From positions 420,381-484,380 of the forward strand of contig CAMPDV010000218.1 of NCBI GenBank assembly GCA_946699065.1: DNA of 64,000 nucleotides, given 5' to 3'. The notes below the pieces were generated by a model. It searched no databases. It was not told the DNA's origin and saw nothing but the letters and a program-made list of their open reading frames with translations. The translations under genes were made by a program, and so were the position numbers. Position 1 is the stretch's first letter. Each line of letters opens with the position of its first letter. This document shows, in pieces, positions 49,261 through 60,300 of the stretch. The DNA is from Loxodes magnus. Taxonomy: Eukaryota; Ciliophora; Karyorelictea; Loxodida; Loxodidae.

Positions 49261-50658
49261 AAATACAACTAACAATTAGGTAGTTCCTTAATTTAATAAA
49301 TAAAATAGTTAATGAAGAAAGCCAAGGATTTATAAAGAATTTTTAAACTTTAATCAAAATTCCCTAAAATATCTGTATAAGAAATTAAATATTGTACAAA
49401 AATCCCAAATTTAAATAGTAAAGATAAAATTATGGATAGAATAATAGTTAAAAGTAATCGGAAAATTATAAAAAGTTAAAATGAATAAATTTTATCTTAG
49501 TAAATGGCAAAGAAATTAGAAATTTCAATATTAATTAGTTCAAAAGATAAATTTGAATAAACTTTAATAGAAATGCTCAATAAAGAAAAATAATTTAACT
49601 GAAATTAAAATTTTAGCAAATTTGCAAAATTGTATTAGATTAAGCAAGCTAACTATATTATAAGGCATGCATCTTATACTTACTCAATTGCAAGATTAGC
49701 AAAAAAACAATTAATTTATGAAGTTTGAAAAAGCAAACTAAGTAAAATAGTATAAATCTGAAAAATTAAAAATGAATGGATGGTAGATTCAAAAAGAAGT
49801 TTACTCAGTTTGATTAAACAGCAAATTATATTACAATAAACAAAGACAGATTAGAAAAGGATGATATATATAAATTTGATTGATTGCAAGCCGATGCAAA
49901 AATAAATAAATTATATAAAATATATAGTATTTCTCAAGATAAAAAATGCTTAGAGATATAAAGATAGATCTATATAAGTATGAGAGATGGTTCTATTTAA
50001 TTAAGATACAAATACTTTTACTAAAGTATTTTTTCCTCATTGTGAAATAAAATGTCACTGAAAGTTGAGATAATTAAAAAAATAAATATGATTATAGAGC
50101 GCGTAGCACCTCGTTGGCGTGTAGCTATTTCAGTATTAATATTTAATATTAAAAAAATGTTCTCAAAAGCTTAATCTCATTCTAATCGTCCGAGTTATTT
50201 CATCTTCTCCAAATGGGGAATCTTCTTATGAAAAATTATTCTTAAAACTTGAATTAAATGCTTCAGTCTTCTTGAATAAGGTCCATAATAAAAAATAATG
50301 AAATCCATTAGCAAGATATAATATAAGCAAAAGTTAAAGATATTCAAAAATTGCATATATTTTATGAAGAAAATAATGATGAAATAAAAATAATAATTAA
50401 AGCATTTATAAACTATATTAAACAAATTAAAACAAAATTTAGAGATTTTAACTATTTAAGAGAAATTTATTAACTAATTAAGATATGTATTTAATGATAT
50501 AAGTATTGTAAATGTTAGAGCTATCAATTTTTTAATGATTATATTAGGCAGTAAAATTAAAAGAATGCTTAGAATTTAAATTTAAATTTGATTTCGCAAT
50601 TTAATTATTTGAAGCTTATTAAATTTAGTTTTATTTTATAGTAACTAAGATAAAAAAA
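49261..50658. other. AT-rich stretch upstream of retroelement copy B
   Basis: About 1.4 kb. The ENE frame stays readable to a TGA near 50065 with a Lys/Gln/Asn/Leu-rich sequence, which may be a degenerate continuation. I cannot show that it is coding. At 50096-50135 there is an isolated GC-rich patch (GAGCGCGTAGCACC). Confidence 0.4.
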
Positions 50659-51440
50659 ATGGAACAATCTATTTGCCTTTCCAAAAACTTAACTAGAAAC
50701 GAAAAAAGGAAAGCGGCGAAACAATTACTTAAATAACAAAAACTAGAAGAGAAATCGAGCTCCTCATCAGAAGGTAAAATTATGATAGGAACAGCTCAGA
50801 AGAATCCAGGTAAGATTGGAGAGAATTCAGAACTTTTTTTATAGCTCGATTAAATAAAAAATAAAATTTATGAGTATCAAGAAATAATTTAAAACCAAGG
50901 AGAAAAAATCAGAGAATTAATGAACTTCATAGATGATCAAAGTAATGAATTGTTAATATGTAGACGTCAGTTAATCCAGAATAATTTAGTAACGGAATAA
51001 TAATTATACTAATAGTCTCAAACAAACCTTAAACAAAATCAAGACATGATCATTGAAAAGGAATTAATTTAAAAAGATTTTCAAGAAAAGCAGAAAGATG
51101 AAAATATTGAATAAGATTTAATAAAACGAATAAATCAGCTTGAAAAAATAGTATTTTAGAAAAAACCTTTGAAAAGATAAACCAAACAATGTTGGTATTG
51201 CAAGTCAAGATGACATTTATTGAAAAATTGTGATGGCTGAAAATAAATATAAATAAAAGAACAAATAAGAACGTGAAAGACTCTTAATAGACTATAAATT
51301 ACTGAAACCGGAGTCTATAAAAGAAAAATATTTGCTAGAAACTCGGAAAATTTTTAGTGGTTAACTCCCACGTAAAAAATTCGGTTGTGGTATCCATCCA
51401 CGTTAAAAAAATGGCAGCAAGAAACTGGTTGAGATTCCAG
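50659..51440 (+). mobile_element. Retroelement ORF1 (gag-like), copy B
   Basis: ATG start, then MEQSICLSKNLTRNEKRKAA and a Ser-rich KSSSSSEGKIMIG. A coiled coil follows ('QNQGEKIRELMNFIDDQSNE', then RRQLIQNNL), then a perfect CCHC knuckle CWYCKSRWHLLKNC (about 51185-51226). It continues after the knuckle through RTWKTLNRLQITETGVYKRK. This is the best-preserved copy: one frame runs from ATG through the knuckle. Comparison with copy A shows the TGA right after the knuckle is read as Trp. Knuckle and helices suggest RNA binding and multimerisation during retrotransposition. The partner reverse transcriptase is probably of the LINE type found just upstream, although that copy is dead. Confidence 0.78.
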
Positions 51441-51446
51441 ATATTG
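51351..51446 (+). other. Three consecutive hairpins at the 3' end of copy B
   Basis: Stem-loops at 51357-51371 (GTGG / 7 / CCAC), 51387-51401 (GTGG / 7 / CCAC, extended by a T-G wobble pair) and 51425-51440 (CTGG / 8 / CCAG, enclosed by GCA...TGC). The stems equal those of copy A while the loops differ, so pairing rather than sequence is kept. Confidence 0.7.
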
Positions 51447-51467
51447 CAAGACTTTTAAACTTTAAGT

Positions 51468-51491
51468 TCATTATTATTATTATTATTATTT
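51468..51491 (+). repeat. (ATT)n tail of retroelement copy B
   Basis: Seven ATT units right after the ACTTTAAGTTC end shared with copy A. Confidence 0.7.
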
Positions 51492-52061
51492 TATAGTAAC
51501 TACCAAATAAAATATTTATTACAAAGTTATTATTTTTTATGATTTGTTTATAAAGTTAAGACTACAGTCTATTTGTCAAGTGGACTGAATTTTTCTATCA
51601 TATATGTAATCTGTAATGTTTATTTATAAGAATATTTTTATTATTATATAGGACTAATAGTTTAAAAGAAGAATAAAATGCTACGCGTGAAATAAATAAG
51701 ACCTATGAAAATAATGCAACTAATTTAATGCAATTTAAGAAAAGAACAAATAAGACATATTAACAGGCTATCTAGAATATATCTAACTTAAAGTGGAAAG
51801 ATCTATAGAATAAATTCTTAAATCCAATTTTAATCCTTAAAGATAATTATGATTGTTACATGCAAGCGAAAACTATTCCGAATATTAAAGGATGGTGCAA
51901 TAATAAAGTGAAGCAACGCTTATCTAAGTCTAGCAGTATTTTCACCAAACTAATGAAGACAAGCTGATAGAATAGTCAAGATCACTGACTACTAAGGCTT
52001 TAACAAATCTTTTTAACTATACTTTTAACTTTATAAAATAAAATGACTCCTAATAAAAAAA
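51492..52061 (+). other. Spacer containing a possible short gene or 3' exon
   Basis: About 570 bp. From about 51663 to the TGA at 51969-51971 one plus frame has good composition (REINKTYENNATNLMQFKKR, then ISNLKWKDLQNKF and IPNIKGWCNNKVKQRLSKS). Its 5' end is unclear: the upstream part is AT-rich and no in-frame ATG fits well. It could be a small gene or a final exon. Confidence 0.35.
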
Positions 52062-54337
52062 ATGGATATGTACAAAAATTCGCAAGATTTCTTTCTTAGC
52101 GACTCTTCTTTATCTAAAAATAAAGAAGCTGCTTTGTAAAACGATGAGCATAGGCAGATGCTCAACTACTTTTATGAAATAGACATGGAATCGCTGCAAC
52201 TTAAATCCGTTGATAATATCATGAAATTACTAAGAAATTTGCTAAAGAGCTGCAGTTAATGCCAAATTAATAGATATCTTCGAATTCCACTAAGACAGAT
52301 TGGAAATTCTTTAAAACGTGGACATTAATTGAAGACTAATCTCAAATATAGGAAATTACTTATAGATAAAAAGACTAGCTTGTTACTTCAACCTCTACGA
52401 TGGTATCTAAAATATCCTATATACAGTAAGATACTTTAGATACTTAGGATATTTAAGATATTTCTTTAATTAAAAACTAAAATTAAATTTAAATACAAAA
52501 TTAATAAGAGACTATAAACATTCAACAATTCAATACACAAAATAGCATAAAAAGTCAATAGCAGATTTCAATAGACATTTAAACTGATTACTAAGAGAAG
52601 TTTGATATTACATACTTAACTGATCTTGAGATTTAAAATGCGTAACTTTAAGAAAAAATTGCAAAATTTAAATATAAAATTTAAAGCAAGATAGAAGAGG
52701 CAAATACTTTTGAAAATTAAAGGCTAAGTAAAAGCAAAAATCTTAAATTTCGAATTTAAAAACTCATAACTAAAAATAATTCTCTGTAAGAAAAGCTAAT
52801 ACATATATATGAATAACACAATAAAGAAACTTTAAACATTAAATCACAATATAAAATACATTTAGAATAATACCAAACTTATTTATTTAAAGCTCAAAAG
52901 TAAATTAAGAAAATTTAGAATAAAAATTAAATCTTAAGATTTGATAATTAGTAGAAATAGTTAATGCTTTAGTCCAAATAATTGTAAATAAAGCTACAAA
53001 TAAATAATAATCAATATAAACGAATATTGATCTTTACTTAACTTAATCATAAAAATTGGACACTTAGAGTTAACTTCTCACTTAGACTTAATAGCAAAGT
53101 ATAGTAAAACAAGCTATGCTTAGTGAGGAGCTAATGAACATGACACAATCCTTAAAACTACAAGATGAGGCAATACTTGCTCCAAGTAAGAAGCCCAAAA
53201 TATTATAAACAGCTTGGTTACTCAAATTTAATTCATTCAAGCTGAATTGAGTAAATGTAATTTGAGACATAATGAATTATAACAACATCTTAGGGAGGTA
53301 GAAACTCTTAACTAAAATCTCAAAGGTGAAAATTTTCATTTATTAAGCAAAATAGATCAGATCGACTAAAAGGTACATTCACTCACAGTCAATTGGCAGT
53401 AACAAAAGGCTTAGTGTTAATTATTACAAAATGAGAATTATTAAATATCATAGGAACTGAGCTTTCAAAAAAATAAATATGCCAAATCAGTCAAAAGCAT
53501 TTTTACATAAACAATCAATCCTCAGGCATAGAATGAATAAACATAAATTGAAATTTAATTCAGCAACTAAATTTCTCAAGCAACTATATCGACTTTAGAT
53601 TCAACTACTGGTACAGACTTAGTATTCTTAGATCAATCTACCTAGTGCGACTTCGTTGAATTGAAGTATACAAAGTTGTTGAATTTATATGATAAATTAA
53701 ACAAATAATTTATCAATTAAGATATCTAGAGTGTCTACGAAAGGCTTGTCTGGTGTTAATAAAAATAGTTTTGAGAAAAGGAAATATAAATCTGTTTAAA
53801 ACTTAATAGCAAAGATGCTTGAACATGAACAGAAATAGGGAAATTAATAAGCAATTATAGTTAGACAAGAATCATGGAGTTAAAGAATTAGGTTATTTAG
53901 ACTTAAAATTCTATCAATACTAAGGATGAAGGAACAAAAACAGTAGTTACCATTCATAGCAAGTTACTTCTTAACAAGAACTATAAATCAAAAAATAGAA
54001 TAATGGAAAACAGTAAGAGTAATATAATGAATTAAACGGATTATATGTTTAACACATGCAGGATTATGAGCATCAAGTAGAATCGAAGATAAATGATTAT
54101 GCATAAATTTCAGAAATATAGAGAAAATAATAAGTTGTTAAAAACTCAATCCTATTGAAAGAAATAAAATAAAACGCTTAAACATAAACATTTTTAATTG
54201 ATAAAATTAAAGAAGATTAGCAGATTTAAGAGAAAAATAAAGTGATTTATGAAAGAGAGAAAAAAGGAAATTTTAACCGTGGAAAATAAAGTGTAAAAAA
54301 GCAGAGTAAAAGTGTAAAGAGTGAAAGTCATTTGTGA
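52062..54337 (+). CDS. Coiled-coil protein whose 3' end lies in the satellite
   Basis: Starts MDMYKNSQDFFLSDSSLSKN and becomes a long Gln/Lys/Glu/Asn coiled coil ('LQEKIAKFKYKIQSKIEEAN', 'LRHNELQQHLREVETLNQNL', 'QMQDYEHQVESKINDYAQIS'-like). The best frame changes several times, at about 52.2, 53.1 and 53.8 kb. A GT...AG interval of 26 bp at 52209-52234 would join the first two frames. I could not find clean introns for the others, so undetected introns, indels or assembly errors remain possible. The final frame runs through KIKEDQQIQEKNKVIYEREK and KKGNFNRGKQSVKKQSKSVK to a TGA at 54335. Its last 36 codons are the first monomer of the 124-bp array. Function unknown, probably structural. Confidence 0.55.
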
Positions 54338-57300
54338 AAAATAAAAGAGATAAGAGAAAAATAAAGTGATTTATGAAAGAGAGAAAAAAGGAAATTTTAA
54401 CCGTGGAAAATAAAGTGTAAAAAAGCAGAGTAAAAGTGTAAAGAGTGAAAGTCATTTGTGAAAAATAAAAGAGATAAGAGAAAAATAAAGTGATTTATGA
54501 AAGAGAGAAAAAAGGAAATTTTAACCGTGGAAAATAAAGTGTAAAAAAGCAGAGTAAAAGTGTAAAGAGTGAAAGTCATTTGTGAAAAATAAAAGAGATA
54601 AGAGAAAAATAAAGTGATTTATGAAAGAGAGAAAAAAGGAAATTTTAACCGTGGAAAATAAAGTGTAAAAAAGCAGAGTAAAAGTGTAAAGAGTGAAAGT
54701 CATTTGTGAAAAATAAAAGAGATAAGAGAAAAATAAAGTGATTTATGAAAGAGAGAAAAAAGGAAATTTTAACCGTGGAAAATAAAGTGTAAAAAAGCAG
54801 AGTAAAAGTGTAAAGAGTGAAAGTCATTTGTGAAAAATAAAAGAGATAAGAGAAAAATAAAGTGATTTATGAAAGAGAGAAAAAAGGAAATTTTAACCGT
54901 GGAAAATAAAGTGTAAAAAAGCAGAGTAAAAGTGTAAAGAGTGAAAGTCATTTGTGAAAAATAAAAGAGATAAGAGAAAAATAAAGTGATTTATGAAAGA
55001 GAGAAAAAAGGAAATTTTAACCGTGGAAAATAAAGTGTAAAAAAGCAGAGTAAAAGTGTAAAGAGTGAAAGTCATTTGTGAAAAATAAAAGAGATAAGAG
55101 AAAAATAAAGTGATTTATGAAAGAGAGAAAAAAGGAAATTTTAACCGTGGAAAATAAAGTGTAAAAAAGCAGAGTAAAAGTGTAAAGAGTGAAAGTCATT
55201 TGTGAAAAATAAAAGAGATAAGAGAAAAATAAAGTGATTTATGAAAGAGAGAAAAAAGGAAATTTTAACCGTGGAAAATAAAGTGTAAAAAAGCAGAGTA
55301 AAAGTGTAAAGAGTGAAAGTCATTTGTGAAAAATAAAAGAGATAAGAGAAAAATAAAGTGATTTATGAAAGAGAGAAAAAAGGAAATTTTAACCGTGGAA
55401 AATAAAGTGTAAAAAAGCAGAGTAAAAGTGTAAAGAGTGAAAGTCATTTGTGAAAAATAAAAGAGATAAGAGAAAAATAAAGTGATTTATGAAAGAGAGA
55501 AAAAAGGAAATTTTAACCGTGGAAAATAAAGTGTAAAAAAGCAGAGTAAAAGTGTAAAGAGTGAAAGTCATTTGTGAAAAATAAAAGAGATAAGAGAAAA
55601 ATAAAGTGATTTATGAAAGAGAGAAAAAAGGAAATTTTAACCGTGGAAAATAAAGTGTAAAAAAGCAGAGTAAAAGTGTAAAGAGTGAAAGTCATTTGTG
55701 AAAAATAAAAGAGATAAGAGAAAAATAAAGTGATTTATGAAAGAGAGAAAAAAGGAAATTTTAACCGTGGAAAATAAAGTGTAAAAAAGCAGAGTAAAAG
55801 TGTAAAGAGTGAAAGTCATTTGTGAAAAATAAAAGAGATAAGAGAAAAATAAAGTGATTTATGAAAGAGAGAAAAAAGGAAATTTTAACCGTGGAAAATA
55901 AAGTGTAAAAAAGCAGAGTAAAAGTGTAAAGAGTGAAAGTCATTTGTGAAAAATAAAAGAGATAAGAGAAAAATAAAGTGATTTATGAAAGAGAGAAAAA
56001 AGGAAATTTTAACCGTGGAAAATAAAGTGTAAAAAAGCAGAGTAAAAGTGTAAAGAGTGAAAGTCATTTGTGAAAAATAAAAGAGATAAGAGAAAAATAA
56101 AGTGATTTATGAAAGAGAGAAAAAAGGAAATTTTAACCGTGGAAAATAAAGTGTAAAAAAGCAGAGTAAAAGTGTAAAGAGTGAAAGTCATTTGTGAAAA
56201 ATAAAAGAGATAAGAGAAAAATAAAGTGATTTATGAAAGAGAGAAAAAAGGAAATTTTAACCGTGGAAAATAAAGTGTAAAAAAGCAGAGTAAAAGTGTA
56301 AAGAGTGAAAGTCATTTGTGAAAAATAAAAGAGATAAGAGAAAAATAAAGTGATTTATGAAAGAGAGAAAAAAGGAAATTTTAACCGTGGAAAATAAAGT
56401 GTAAAAAAGCAGAGTAAAAGTGTAAAGAGTGAAAGTCATTTGTGAAAAATAAAAGAGATAAGAGAAAAATAAAGTGATTTATGAAAGAGAGAAAAAAGGA
56501 AATTTTAACCGTGGAAAATAAAGTGTAAAAAAGCAGAGTAAAAGTGTAAAGAGTGAAAGTCATTTGTGAAAAATAAAAGAGATAAGAGAAAAATAAAGTG
56601 ATTTATGAAAGAGAGAAAAAAGGAAATTTTAACCGTGGAAAATAAAGTGTAAAAAAGCAGAGTAAAAGTGTAAAGAGTGAAAGTCATTTGTGAAAAATAA
56701 AAGAGATAAGAGAAAAATAAAGTGATTTATGAAAGAGAGAAAAAAGGAAATTTTAACCGTGGAAAATAAAGTGTAAAAAAGCAGAGTAAAAGTGTAAAGA
56801 GTGAAAGTCATTTGTGAAAAATAAAAGAGATAAGAGAAAAATAAAGTGATTTATGAAAGAGAGAAAAAAGGAAATTTTAACCGTGGAAAATAAAGTGTAA
56901 AAAAGCAGAGTAAAAGTGTAAAGAGTGAAAGTCATTTGTGAAAAATAAAAGAGATAAGAGAAAAATAAAGTGATTTATGAAAGAGAGAAAAAAGGAAATT
57001 TTAACCGTGGAAAATAAAGTGTAAAAAAGCAGAGTAAAAGTGTAAAGAGTGAAAGTCATTTGTGAAAAATAAAAGAGATAAGAGAAAAATAAAGTGATTT
57101 ATGAAAGAGAGAAAAAAGGAAATTTTAACCGTGGAAAATAAAGTGTAAAAAAGCAGAGTAAAAGTGTAAAGAGTGAAAGTCATTTGTGAAAAATAAAAGA
57201 GATAAGAGAAAAATAAAGTGATTTATGAAAGAGAGAAAAAAGGAAATTTTAACCGTGGAAAATAAAGTGTAAAAAAGCAGAGTAAAAGTGTAAAGAGTGA

Positions 57301-60300
57301 AAGTCATTTGTGAAAAATAAAAGAGATAAGAGAAAAATAAAGTGATTTATGAAAGAGAGAAAAAAGGAAATTTTAACCGTGGAAAATAAAGTGTAAAAAA
57401 GCAGAGTAAAAGTGTAAAGAGTGAAAGTCATTTGTGAAAAATAAAAGAGATAAGAGAAAAATAAAGTGATTTATGAAAGAGAGAAAAAAGGAAATTTTAA
57501 CCGTGGAAAATAAAGTGTAAAAAAGCAGAGTAAAAGTGTAAAGAGTGAAAGTCATTTGTGAAAAATAAAAGAGATAAGAGAAAAATAAAGTGATTTATGA
57601 AAGAGAGAAAAAAGGAAATTTTAACCGTGGAAAATAAAGTGTAAAAAAGCAGAGTAAAAGTGTAAAGAGTGAAAGTCATTTGTGAAAAATAAAAGAGATA
57701 AGAGAAAAATAAAGTGATTTATGAAAGAGAGAAAAAAGGAAATTTTAACCGTGGAAAATAAAGTGTAAAAAAGCAGAGTAAAAGTGTAAAGAGTGAAAGT
57801 CATTTGTGAAAAATAAAAGAGATAAGAGAAAAATAAAGTGATTTATGAAAGAGAGAAAAAAGGAAATTTTAACCGTGGAAAATAAAGTGTAAAAAAGCAG
57901 AGTAAAAGTGTAAAGAGTGAAAGTCATTTGTGAAAAATAAAAGAGATAAGAGAAAAATAAAGTGATTTATGAAAGAGAGAAAAAAGGAAATTTTAACCGT
58001 GGAAAATAAAGTGTAAAAAAGCAGAGTAAAAGTGTAAAGAGTGAAAGTCATTTGTGAAAAATAAAAGAGATAAGAGAAAAATAAAGTGATTTATGAAAGA
58101 GAGAAAAAAGGAAATTTTAACCGTGGAAAATAAAGTGTAAAAAAGCAGAGTAAAAGTGTAAAGAGTGAAAGTCATTTGTGAAAAATAAAAGAGATAAGAG
58201 AAAAATAAAGTGATTTATGAAAGAGAGAAAAAAGGAAATTTTAACCGTGGAAAATAAAGTGTAAAAAAGCAGAGTAAAAGTGTAAAGAGTGAAAGTCATT
58301 TGTGAAAAATAAAAGAGATAAGAGAAAAATAAAGTGATTTATGAAAGAGAGAAAAAAGGAAATTTTAACCGTGGAAAATAAAGTGTAAAAAAGCAGAGTA
58401 AAAGTGTAAAGAGTGAAAGTCATTTGTGAAAAATAAAAGAGATAAGAGAAAAATAAAGTGATTTATGAAAGAGAGAAAAAAGGAAATTTTAACCGTGGAA
58501 AATAAAGTGTAAAAAAGCAGAGTAAAAGTGTAAAGAGTGAAAGTCATTTGTGAAAAATAAAAGAGATAAGAGAAAAATAAAGTGATTTATGAAAGAGAGA
58601 AAAAAGGAAATTTTAACCGTGGAAAATAAAGTGTAAAAAAGCAGAGTAAAAGTGTAAAGAGTGAAAGTCATTTGTGAAAAATAAAAGAGATAAGAGAAAA
58701 ATAAAGTGATTTATGAAAGAGAGAAAAAAGGAAATTTTAACCGTGGAAAATAAAGTGTAAAAAAGCAGAGTAAAAGTGTAAAGAGTGAAAGTCATTTGTG
58801 AAAAATAAAAGAGATAAGAGAAAAATAAAGTGATTTATGAAAGAGAGAAAAAAGGAAATTTTAACCGTGGAAAATAAAGTGTAAAAAAGCAGAGTAAAAG
58901 TGTAAAGAGTGAAAGTCATTTGTGAAAAATAAAAGAGATAAGAGAAAAATAAAGTGATTTATGAAAGAGAGAAAAAAGGAAATTTTAACCGTGGAAAATA
59001 AAGTGTAAAAAAGCAGAGTAAAAGTGTAAAGAGTGAAAGTCATTTGTGAAAAATAAAAGAGATAAGAGAAAAATAAAGTGATTTATGAAAGAGAGAAAAA
59101 AGGAAATTTTAACCGTGGAAAATAAAGTGTAAAAAAGCAGAGTAAAAGTGTAAAGAGTGAAAGTCATTTGTGAAAAATAAAATAAAAGAGATAAGAGAAA
59201 AATAAAGTGATTTATGAAAGAGAGAAAAAAGGAAATTTTAACCGTGGAAAATAAAGTGTAAAAAAGCAGAGTAAAAGTGTAAAGAGTGAAAGTCATTTGT
59301 GAAAAATAAAAGAGATAAGAGAAAAATAAAGTGATTTATGAAAGAGAGAAAAAAGGAAATTTTAACCGTGGAAAATAAAGTGTAAAAAAGCAGAGTAAAA
59401 GTGTAAAGAGTGAAAGTCATTTGTGAAAAATAAAAGAGATAAGAGAAAAATAAAGTGATTTATGAAAGAGAGAAAAAAGGAAATTTTAACCGTGGAAAAT
59501 AAAGTGTAAAAAAGCAGAGTAAAAGTGTAAAGAGTGAAAGTCATTTGTGAAAAATAAAAGAGATAAGAGAAAAATAAAGTGATTTATGAAAGAGAGAAAA
59601 AAGGAAATTTTAACCGTGGAAAATAAAGTGTAAAAAAGCAGAGTAAAAGTGTAAAGAGTGAAAGTCATTTGTGAAAAATAAAAGAGATAAGAGAAAAATA
59701 AAGTGATTTATGAAAGAGAGAAAAAAGGAAATTTTAACCGTGGAAAATAAAGTGTAAAAAAGCAGAGTAAAAGTGTAAAGAGTGAAAGTCATTTGTGAAA
59801 AATAAAAGAGATAAGAGAAAAATAAAGTGATTTATGAAAGAGAGAAAAAAGGAAATTTTAACCGTGGAAAATAAAGTGTAAAAAAGCAGAGTAAAAGTGT
59901 AAAGAGTGAAAGTCATTTGTGAAAAATAAAAGAGATAAGAGAAAAATAAAGTGATTTATGAAAGAGAGAAAAAAGGAAATTTTAACCGTGGAAAATAAAG
60001 TGTAAAAAAGCAGAGTAAAAGTGTAAAGAGTGAAAGTCATTTGTGAAAAATAAAAGAGATAAGAGAAAAATAAAGTGATTTATGAAAGAGAGAAAAAAGG
60101 AAATTTTAACCGTGGAAAATAAAGTGTAAAAAAGCAGAGTAAAAGTGTAAAGAGTGAAAGTCATTTGTGAAAAATAAAAGAGATAAGAGAAAAATAAAGT
60201 GATTTATGAAAGAGAGAAAAAAGGAAATTTTAACCGTGGAAAATAAAGTGTAAAAAAGCAGAGTAAAAGTGTAAAGAGTGAAAGTCATTTGTGAAAAATA

